Assembly (NCBI RefSeq): GCF_000218685.1
Contig: NW_006763292.1
Coordinates: forward strand, 1,881,685 to 1,945,684
Direction of reading: 5' to 3'
Length of the DNA: 64,000 nucleotides
Source: Serpula lacrymans var. lacrymans S7.9
Lineage: Eukaryota > Basidiomycota > Agaricomycetes > Boletales > Serpulaceae
In this document: piece after piece, positions 23,064 to 31,914 of the stretch
Layout of the letters: each line of letters begins with the position of its first letter
Position numbering within the stretch: the first letter of the stretch is position 1
Notes under the pieces: model-generated
The model's input: the letters and a program-made list of their open reading frames with translations, nothing else
Told to the model about the DNA's origin: nothing
The model's database searches: none
Position numbers and translations under genes: made by a program

Positions 23064-24871
23064 TGTCATGCACCAAAGTTGATTGGTAGCATGGACAGGT
23101 GTCAATAATGAAGCGAATATTCAAAAGACTCGCCTTTGCGCCACACAGGCACAGTGCCACGTGGAATAGTAATTAATATTGCCTTTTTCGAACTTGTGGC
23201 TGATCAGCATCACCTCTATTAGGCAATCCAGTCACGCTCACCTTTGCTTTTCCATCCGGTACTTTCCGCATTTCGGCATTTCGGCAAATTTTTGCGTTGC
23301 CACTGGCTACACATTGCATTGCGCCCTCAATTTTTTCGTTTCCCTTACTCCCCTTCCTTTGCCTAGCCCCACCATGGGCCCCTTCCTCTCCTTTTTATTC
23401 TCACCTGATGGTCGTTTCTGGATCCCCATTCTATTCCACTTTTTTGTCACCTCCACCCTCCTCCTCCTCATCTTATTTGCACCCCCACCATTTCTGATGT
23501 CACCACTTCCTATCCGCTTCCGTCGCTGATCCGTTGACTACCACGTGCCACTGCTGATATCAGCAAAGCCCCGGCGGCCGGTCCAAATAGGGCAACAGGT
23601 CCATCTTTATGACGTCAATCTGCCATCATATACTATCAAAACATCGGTCGCTTGTCTTGCCTGGTTGGAGCGTGGGTGGGTAGTTATTGAGCTGGAGAAG
23701 GTTCATCCCCTTGCATCGCCCATGTTCATCGCTGTCCCATTCACTTGGGTACACTTATCTTTTGTCCATCGTCTTCACTACAGCTACACCTACCACACGC
23801 TGCCTGGGACTCACTTGTTCCAAATTGGAACTACTCCTCTCCCTCCCTTGTTTGATCAGGTGGTCCAACACAACCAGTCCATTGGTAAGGCCATGGAACT
23901 GTCGGATTTGGACTAGGTGGTGGACCAGTGGCTCCAGTTTCTTTATTTCAGCAGAACATTCATTTACAGTGTGATTATTTTTGATTTTTGAATCATTTTT
24001 ATGGACACATACTTTTTAGAATGCCTGACTGACAATAAAGGAACTGTGTTGATACTGATAGTGTTTTGCCTTGCCCTTTTTTTACTGCATCTTCCCATGA
24101 CATCATGATTTTCCTGCTCTCTTTTTGCTATTGGACTTTACTTTATGGCTGTACAAACCTGTGACATTACTCACAGCATTCATTGTTCTATCCCTTTTTT
24201 TCCCTTTTTTTGACAATCTTATCCTGCACTACCTACGCAGGATTTGTCAGCATACATTCCTTCCTTCATGTTCTTTCTCATTCTTTTTGCACAGCTATAC
24301 TGTGCATAGCCTACTTTTTTTTTACTATATAAACCCCTGTATTTTACCTTGTAAAAAGAACAAGAAATCCAATCCAGACTTCTTCTCTACTCTCAAGTTC
24401 ACTACTCTGCTACTTGTGATCCAGTGTGGTCACAACACTTCCCACTTCTACCACTGTCAACTGCTGTCATCGTCACTTCCCACTTTTGAAGTCATTGTCA
24501 TCCCTTTCGATTAGAGTCCTTCTGAGCACTACAGTTTGTACGTCAGGAGCCTGCTATCACTGGGAACCTCGTCATATTGTCGTTCTCAAACCTACCTTGT
24601 GCTACGATTAGCAAGGTAGTGCTCATCTATACTCGTCACTAAGCCCCCTATCTTCTACAAATTCAACTATCCCTCCTCCTCAAAACCCACACTCATACAT
24701 CTCTGGGTTTTACTTTGAAGGATTCTTATACGTACCACCCCACGAACAACCAGACCACTCCACTGTTCTAGGAGGCAAAGCCCATAAACAAGTTCCGTGG
24801 AATCTGGGAGGATTGTGTGTTAGTTTGTTTTTTTGTGTGTGGTTTTCTAACAGCAGTTCTCATCATCGACA
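23064..24871 (+). mobile_element. Repeat X, copy X1: 1.8-kb LTR-like element
   Basis: 1808 bp, from TGTCATGCACC to CATCATCGACA (TG...CA with TGTC/GACA inverted ends). A TATATAAA box followed by a possible transcript start at about 24325 suggests a very long U3, then R-U5. Both flanks are Gypsy-1 sequence but from different genes (integrase left, gag right) with no target duplication, so the intervening pol was lost at this site. It contains a reading frame with a membrane segment, interrupted here by a TGA at 23527-23529. Confidence 0.7.
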
Positions 24872-25110
24872 GCGTCCCAATTTGCCTTAACCCAAATCTG
24901 GAGCTTGATCTACCATTTGGCAAATCGCGCTCTGTCTCCGTTGAAGGTGCCAGGGTCAGTAACGACTTCGACTTTCTTGTTGAATTTCTTCCCAACTGAG
25001 GGGGTTGCTGCAGGGGGATTTGCCTGCAGCTCGGCGAGTTGATTGGTCAATGCCAAGATCTGCTGCCGCATGTTATGCAGCAGAGCGTTGACATCTTGTT
25101 GCGACGACAT
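24872..25110 (-). pseudogene. Gypsy-1 gag N-terminal fragment
   Basis: Minus-strand frame starting MSSQQDVNALLHNMRQQILA at 25110, then a Pro/Ala linker and GTFNGDRARFAKW, typical for the start of a Gypsy gag. It is cut by repeat X at 24871. The leader between this ATG and the LTR (25111-25629) contains a block shared with Gypsy-3. Confidence 0.7.
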
Positions 25111-25617
25111 GTTGACTTGTTCTCTTTGTAAAGTAAATAAAAAAATGTAACTGGGGGTCCCTGCTTGCTATCTGCGGATCTACCTCTTCCCAGCTGAGTA
25201 TTGGGTCTCAATCCCCAACTACCCACACTATAGTATTCGAAATTTGTATGTAAAAGGTATTTGTAATAAACCCTGGTCCAAACGGTTGTCAGGGGTTGGT
25301 CCGCTTGTTAAGCTGTCAACCCTTCTCCAACTGGCGGAGGCAAGTGCCCGGCCTGGTCAGAGGAAAGAGAAATTGAAGTTTTGTATTTTAAAATCTAATC
25401 AACAGAGGTTCCACACCAACTGCTGAGCTAAGTACTCCCCTTAACGCTGGGGGCCGCATATCAACGGTTTTGGTTCTTCTCCCAAAGCACTACAAGGCCG
25501 TTGTGAAGAGCACACCTATCTGCTATGCGGGATATTTCCAACCAATAACCAATCTCCTTCACCCTGGAGTCCGGGTGCCCAATGGGACTTTTGCACAAAT
25601 GTGCGAGAGAGTAGAAG

Positions 25618-25627
25618 AGCGAGTCCT
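25618..25627 (-). other. Gypsy-1 self-priming site
   Basis: Minus strand AGGACTCGCT starts two bases after the 5' LTR. It is the exact reverse complement of AGCGAGTCCT in the LTR itself (plus-strand positions 25740-25749), near the expected transcript start. This is the arrangement of Tf1-type self-primed elements. Confidence 0.65.
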
Positions 25628-25629
25628 AA

Positions 25630-26045
25630 TGTAACAACCAAGAGTTAGTTACTCTGGCGCACACAGAACACACTATAGAGAAGATGATGTGGGAGCGGTT
25701 ACCCTTTGAGCTGCAGAGAGTTTGTTGGTATACAACAGGAGGACTCGCTGAGGAGTCTCCTTGATCTATTGGGGTATATATACTACTACAGTGTTATTTG
25801 TACATGTGTACTATACAGTTGATAAAGACAGTGGCTGATGATGTCATGGGGTCTAGCCCGCATGATCAGCTCCACTGTGTGAGAGAGTTGAGTCCAAAAT
25901 AAGAAGAAAGGCAACACAGTGCGAGAAAGAGGAGTTAGAACCAAAAGGGGAAGTGCCGCGTGGCATCATGTGTGAAAGCTAAAGTACAAGGTTAAAGCGG
26001 AGAATAAAAGTAAAGGGAAGGTCCAAAAATTGTGTTATCGTAACA
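25630..26045 (-). repeat. Gypsy-1 5' LTR (family Y)
   Basis: 416 bp, TGTAACAACC to CGTAACA on the plus strand. A TATA-like run (GGTATATATAC) lies about 30-40 bp upstream of the inferred transcript start in the element's own orientation. Its outer flank (CCTAG) lies in repeat X3. Confidence 0.85.
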
Positions 26046-26845
26046 CCTAGTCCAAATCCGACAGTTCAATGGCCTTACCAATGGACTGGTTGTGTTGGAC
26101 CACCTGATCAAACAAGGGAGGGAGAGGAGTAGTTCCAATTTGGAACAAGTGAGTCCCAGGCAGCGTGTGGTAGGTGTAGCTGTAGCGAAGACGATGGACA
26201 AAAGATAAGTGTACCCAAGTGAATGGGACAGCGATGAACATGGGCAACGCAAGGGGATGAACCTTCTCCAGCTCAAAAACTACCCACCCACACTCTAACC
26301 AGGCAAGACGAGCAACCGATGTTTTGATAGTATATGATGGCAGATTGACGTCATGAAGATGGACCTGTTGCCCTATTTGGACCGGCCGCCAGGGCTTTGC
26401 TGATATCAGCAGTGGCATGTGGTAGTTGACGGATTGGCAATGGAAGCGGATAGGAAGTGGTGACATCAGAAATGGTGGGGGTGCAAATAAGATGAGGAGG
26501 AGGAGGGTGGAGGTGACAAAAAGGTGGATTAGAATGGGGATCCAGAAACGACCGTCAGGTGAGAATAAAAAGGAGAGGAAGGGGCCCATGGTGGGGCTAG
26601 GCAAAGGAAGGGGAGTAAGGGAAACGACAAAATTGAGGGCGCAATGCAATGTGTAGCCAGTGGCGACACAAAAATTTGCCGTAATGCCGTAATGCGGAAA
26701 GTACTGAATGGAAAGCAAAGGTGAGTGTGACTGGATTGCTATTCCACGTGGCACTGTGCCTGTGTGGCGCAAAGGCGAGTCTTTTTGAATATTTGCTTCA
26801 TTATTGACACCTGTCCATGCTACCAATCAACTTTGGTGCATGACA
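26046..26845 (-). mobile_element. Repeat X, copy X3 (5' part only)
   Basis: Reverse-oriented first 800 bp of repeat X, from its TGTCATGCACC end at 26845 down to GGACTAGG at 26046, where the Gypsy-1 LTR abuts. It lacks about 53 bp present in X1 and X2 after GGAATAG. Its long reading frame (26826-26047) is open throughout. Confidence 0.75.
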
Positions 26846-27890
26846 GCGAATTCTTACAAGTCCAAACACTAATCATCTCATCCCTATCCCCTCTTTCTCT
26901 CAGATTTGCATTAGAAATTTCCGCCTTTGACTTCTCTCCAATAATTTTTTTGTATTCTTGCAATGACTTCTTTCACTGCTCCACCTCCAGGCAATAACAA
27001 CAACGTAGCACCAACTCTTCCTAGTGGTTCAAATCTCCCGAATTCTTCAATCACAAATCCTTCCAATACCGGTACAACAAATTCTCCAGTTAATACTAAC
27101 ATCACCACCAATCCCAATGCCAACAATACTCCGAGTACCAATACATCAGTTACTGCTCCTTCTCATCCCCTTACTCCCCCCACAAACAATATTACCAATT
27201 TATTAGCCGCCTTTTCCCAATTCTTGCCTGCATCACAGATCAAAGCTCGCAAAATTCTTACTAATACTGTATCCAACTCTTCCTCATCTTCCAACACAAC
27301 TTCAAGAATTCTTTTTTCCAGACAGATTACCAGCTCCCAAAACATCAGACACTACTTACAGTATTCACCCCTTCATCCCGCAACTAGCTAGAGCAGACAT
27401 TTATATCCCTCTTACGCTATTCACAGCTGCATCCACTACTAAACTCTACAGAGAATCAGCTTTTCTAAAACAAATCACAGTATACAACAAAAATAATACC
27501 AAAAATCACGCACTTGATCTCACTCAATTCCCAAACGAACACAACATGGACCCAATTGACTGGCATGAAGCCTGGGGTAGATACTCCGACTTTCTGGATT
27601 TATATTCAGATCCTCCCATCGCCCAACGTTGGAAAGACCACTACGTTTTCCTCTCGAGACAAGAATATTTTAGATCCAACTTTCCCGCAATATTGGAATT
27701 TGACATTGAACAAAGCACCAACTATGCAAACGAACACCGCGAACTCAACCATGAGGGCCCGTTCAGCAGCCACCATTTGAAAACGCGCTCGTTTTGAATG
27801 AGCTGAGAGGCAAACGAAATTTCTCACGCTATGTCACACCATTGTAGATTATCAGTAGATCGTGGTTTTCCTGCCCCCCGAGCCTCCATC

Positions 27891-29248
27891 ATGACCACAT
27901 CCTCCTCTCAAAAGAAAGCAGCTTCCTCGGCTCTCCTTAAGTTGTCTCATGCTCAACGAAGGAAGGCTGCTTCCCTGGCTTCAGCCACAGCTGCTGCTGC
28001 TGTATCACTGGCTTCAGTATCATCTCTTATTAAATCACCTCAGCATAATTGAATTTTAACTGGTCATGCTTGGGTTAGGGAGCTATTATGTGGACATCCT
28101 CGTTGATTCCATAATATGATGGGGCTTTCCAAGCCAGTTTTCCGCAGGCTCCTTCAAGAGCTCAAGGATTATGCAGGTTTTTGTCACTCCAAGCATATCT
28201 CAACAGAGGAGCAGCTTGCTATCTTTCTCCGAATGTGTCGCACTGGTGGAACAAATAGGGATATGCAGGAGAGGTTCCAGCATAGTGCTGATACAATATC
28301 AAAGTATGCATGTGTTTATTCTTCAATATCATTCACTGAGTATCAAACCTTGTTACTTATAGGATCTTTCACCGTATGCTCAATACGGTGGTTTCTCCTG
28401 CCTTTTACCGGAAATACATCAATCTCCCCCCTAATGAGGAGGTCCCTCCTGAAATCCGAGATGAGCCCAAGTTCTATCCCTTCTTTAAACAGTGTCGTGG
28501 TGCCATAGATGGTAGCCACATCAATGTCTTTGTTCCTGATGATGCTCTTACTGGACGCTATCGTAATCAGAAGGGTCGACTCTCTCAAAATATCCTTGCT
28601 GCTTGCACCTTTGACATGCGCTTTTTATATGTCTTGTCTGGCTGGGAGGGCAGTGCTGCTGAAAGTCATGTGTACAACAATGCTCAGAGCAATGGCTTTG
28701 TAATTCCTCCAGGTCTATATTATCTTGCGGATGCAGGCTTTCCCTCATGTGATTCCCTTTTGGTCCCTTACCGTGGAGTACAATACTATTTGAAGAAATG
28801 GGGTAGAGCTTCACAAAGGTCTTCATTTCTTTCACTTTGATATCTCAGCTCATACTTGTTATCTTTCAGGCCCAAAGACTTCAAAGAGCTTTTCAATTTA
28901 CGTCATGCTCAAGCTCATAATGTTATTGAGCACATTTTTGGGGTGGTCAAGAGACGCTTTCAACTAATGGTTGCAGCTCCAGAGTATGCTTTGGAGGTAC
29001 AAGCAAAGCTTGTTCCTGCACTTTGTGTTCTTCACAATTTCATACGAGTTCATGATCCTGATGACAGTAACAATGAAGAAGGGGACAGCATAGGTGGTGG
29101 ACAGAATAGTCAAGCTATACGGCAGGATCAAAGGGATCATAGTCATGTCATCACACCTCAGGAAAAGGAGAGGGCAATACTTAAACATGATATAATTGCA
29201 AAGGCAATGTGGGAACAGTATATCACATATACTCAAACTGGAAACTAG
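27891..29248 (+). pseudogene. Harbinger (HARBI1-like) DDE transposase, N-terminus with two stops
   Basis: The body is intact: exons from 28116 to 28303, 28363-28818 and 28870-29248 encode 340 residues. The catalytic triad is visible: GAIDGSH (Asp), LADAGFP (Asp) and NVIEHIFGVVKRRF (Glu). Upstream in the same frame, MTTSSSQKKAASSALLKL (from 27891) and LTGHAWVRELL are clearly part of the protein. They are separated from it by TGA codons at 28050-28052 and 28104-28106, each one C-to-T step from CGA. Translation could restart at 28116 but would lack the N-terminal region. Confidence 0.82.
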
Positions 29249-29303
29249 TAATAGTAAAGCTATTTTAACTACATGCTATCAATCTCAAGAGGATGTAGTT
29301 GGA

Positions 29304-30583
29304 TCAAAGGACATCATCAGAGATAGCAGAATATGCATCAGCAATGGCAATATTCTTGGTGAATAGTGCAATTGCTTGTGTGTGCTCAGCAGTGGCCAAT
29401 GCATCATCGACACAAACAGCCTTGATTGCAGCAATTCTCCTCTTAGGTGTGCTGGGGACATCACCAATAAGCTGGGAAATACTAGGGTCAGGACGACTGA
29501 GTGATGAAGTCACAGCACTAAGTGCATCTGCAATTCCAAGGATGGCAGAAGGTCCTGTCACCTTGGTACGAAGGCGCTTTGATGCAGATGCAGGAGTGGG
29601 TGATCCAGAAGCTGCACATTTGCGTTTTGAGCTCTGAGACACTTCAATAGAATCCTAGAAGAATGAATAGTGGAGTAAAGTCAACATCAAGCCATATCAC
29701 ATACCTGAGACTTTTCTTCCCCATCCAAGTCTAAATTACTCTCTGGATGACCATCTGCTGTGCCCATATCATCTTGATCCACTTGTTCCTCATAAGGATG
29801 AGGCAAGGGCAAAGAAGGCTCATCACCCTCACCAGTGGCATAGCGTCCATCAATGAGTCCAATTATATCGTCGTAGAGTGGAAAAGGGTTTGTACGCCAT
29901 GGCTTTGCTTCTGGATGGGACTGAGACAGATTTAATTGAGTACATCCCATACTAAATTATTGACTCTACACTTACTGCAATATAGTTATCCCACACATCT
30001 TCTTCAGCAGTTACTTTCTTTCTGGTATCATCCCATCCAAAACCAGACAGCTCTCGGAGCTGCTGAACAACAAGGCACATAGCCTTTAACTGTGATGATA
30101 AAAATCAGTACAATATATGTTGTACAATGGTTGACTTACTGTTCCCCAATTTTGGCTACAATTTGTAAATGTCTTTGGTGCACCACCACTGGTTTTATGG
30201 CTCTGCACCAGCACAACAGCTGCAGCAACAAAAGCTGGTTTTTTGAAATTATTGTCAGGTTGATTACCTTCCATTTGTGCCTCCTTCAATTTATCCACTA
30301 ATGTGGCATCATCCTCTGATGTCCATTTCGCATTTTGGGGCTCTTTTGGGGCTGGACTCTGAGATTGTTGACTAGGAGGTTGGTTCTCTTTGTTGGCAAG
30401 GAGCCTGTTTTTCATAGATGAAATCTTGAGTGTGAGCTTTTGAGAGGTCATTGGGGGCTTTTGAGGTGGGTTTGAGAGTGATAGAGCAGTGTGAGCTACT
30501 GTAGTTTGAGTGTAAAAGTTGGGAACACAATTTGCAGACCGGTGTGACAAAGTTTTTTTGAAACAAGCTGAGTTGCTGAACAT
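29304..30583 (-). CDS. Harbinger Myb/SANT-like DNA-binding protein
   Basis: Four predicted exons (30583-30140, 30089-29976, 29920-29705, 29654-29304). They give 374 residues from the first ATG, or 330 from the ATG at 30451 (MTSQKLTLKISS), which I prefer. KWTSEDDATLVDKLKEAQ, then FKKPAFVAAAVVL, NWGTLKAMCLVVQQLRELSG and WDNYIASHPEAKPWRTNPF form the Myb/SANT-like domain found beside Harbinger transposases. There it helps bring the transposase to the terminal repeats. The C-terminus has a basic stretch (KRKCAASG ... SKRLRTK) and an Ala-rich tail. No stop interrupts it. Confidence 0.8.
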
Positions 30584-31191
30584 GTCAGCTTGTTCCGAAA
30601 CGGCACCATTTCAAAATGAAACGCAACTTTTTTGGCGGGTGACATTTTGAAACGGTGGCTGCCGAACGGGCCCTGAACTCTATCAACAATGTTTTGCCTC
30701 TATCAAATTAGAGCAGATACAAAAAGAAGCAGCCAGAGATTGAGTGCAATCATCTTCATCACTTCCCTCTTCTTCTTCATATAAAAGCAGACACTTTGAA
30801 CCTTACCGCGATGACAGAAACAGATCCTTTCGTCGTGACAAAGAAGAACAACATTCTACCAAGCAGCCTTTTCGCGACAATTGTCCAACACCACGTGGTT
30901 CCCCGATCTGCCTTATTTGTCAACAACCAGATCATCGTTTTGGCCAATGTACCAAAGAGAAAACGATTTCGAACACATTGCTCTTCTCATGCAAACTTAA
31001 TGGCCAACTTGTCACTCACCTTACCAGCGCCATCATTTACATTGCCTTCAACCTCGACTCCAACAAACGCCCCTGCACCAACAACCATCCCGATCAACAC
31101 ATCTGTTCTTTCTGCGGCTCCTCCGACCACGCCGCCTGTTCTCGCAAATGCATTTGATCCGGCATTTCTCAATTTCTCACTCAGGACTACC

Positions 31192-31600
31192 TGTTACGAT
31201 AACACAATTTTTGGACCTTCCCTTTAATTTTCATTCTCCGCTTTAACCTTGTGTACTTTAGCTTTCACACGTGGTGCCACGCAGCACTTCCCCTTTTGTT
31301 CAAACTCCTCTTTCTCGCGCCGTGTTGCCTTCTTCTTACAACTCTCTCACACAGTGGAGCTGGTCATGCGGGCTAGGCCCCATGACATCATCAGCCACTA
31401 TCTTTATCAACTGTATAGTACATAAGTACAAACAACTCTGTATTAGTATATATACCCCAATAGATCCAGGAGACTCCTCAGCAAGTCCTCCTGTTGTATA
31501 TCAACTAACTTTCTGCAGCCTAAGGGGTAACCACTCCCCATCCATCTTATTTATAGTGTGTTTCTGTGTGCGCCAGAGTAAGTCACTCTTGGTTGTTACA
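31192..31600 (+). repeat. Gypsy-2 5' LTR (family Y)
   Basis: 409 bp, TGTTACGATAACAC to GGTTGTTACA. TATATATA at about 31447 lies 33 bp before AGCAAGTCCT (31480-31489), the inferred transcript start. Confidence 0.88.
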
Positions 31601-31602
31601 TT

Positions 31603-31612
31603 AGGACTTGCT
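31603..31612 (+). other. Gypsy-2 self-priming site
   Basis: AGGACTTGCT, two bases after the LTR, is the exact reverse complement of AGCAAGTCCT at 31480-31489. Relative to Gypsy-1 the middle base differs in both partners, so pairing is kept. Confidence 0.65.
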
Positions 31613-31914
31613 CTTCTACTCTCTCGCATGATTGTGCAAAAAGTCCGACTGGGCACCCGGACTCCAGGGTGAAGGAGATTTGGTTATTGGTTAGGAATAT
31701 CCTGCATAGCAGATAGGTGCGCTCCTAGTGACGGCCTTGTAGTGCTTTGGGAGAAGAACCAATACCTGTGATATGCGGCCCCTAGCATTAAGGGGAGTAC
31801 TACAGCTCAGCAGTTGGTGTGGAACCGCTGTTGATTAGAATTTACATACATTTTCAAATACTATAGTGTGGGTAGTCGGAGATTGAGATCCGGTACTCAG
31901 CAGGGAAGAGGTAG

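Larger units (their letters stand above)
15410..26045 (-). mobile_element. Gypsy-1: Ty3/Gypsy chromovirus, nested and internally deleted
   Basis: LTR retrotransposon read on the minus strand. The 5' LTR is 25630-26045, the primer site 25618-25627, the gag start 25110. The gag 3' part, protease, RT and RNase H are missing around an X repeat (23064-24871); integrase plus chromodomain end at 21954. A polypurine tract precedes the 3' LTR, which is split over 15410-21833. The left flank is GGTAG, while the right flank CCTAG does not match. GGTAG does match (as CTACC) the flank of Gypsy-2, see findings. Confidence 0.88.
27755..30673 (+). mobile_element. PIF/Harbinger DNA transposon (2.9 kb)
   Basis: Both ends carry a terminal inverted repeat starting GGGCCCGTTC(A/G)GCAGCCACC. 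The 3-bp target duplication is TGA (27752-27754 and 30674-30676). As expected for the superfamily it encodes two proteins: a DDE transposase on the plus strand and a Myb/SANT-like DNA-binding protein on the minus strand, convergent. It is inserted in the gag gene of the DIRS-like element. Confidence 0.93.
26963..31191 (+). pseudogene. DIRS/Ngaro-like gag half, split by Harbinger
   Basis: Gag-like protein starting MTSFTAPPPGNNNNVAPTLP (Asn/Thr/Pro-rich), with one frame change near 27310-27390, then LDLTQFPNEHNMDPIDWHEA. Harbinger interrupts it at 27755-30673; removing that element and one TGA copy keeps the frame. A CCHC zinc knuckle follows (CLICQQPDHRFGQC, 30909-30950) and a second Cys/His cluster (CSFCGSSDHAACSRKC). 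Gag stops at 31155-31157 while the +1 frame stays open to 31191. That frame continues exactly into the pol fragment at 15409 on the other strand. A TGA at 30741-30743 fits a CGA-to-TGA change. Confidence 0.6.

Noticed and set aside
27163..27345. Minus-strand frame in the DIRS-like gag region
   Set aside because: Antisense shadow of the Asn/Thr-rich gag frame.
29299..29637. Plus-strand 112-codon frame inside Harbinger
   Set aside because: Antisense to the last exon of the Myb/SANT-like gene, which has splice and family support.
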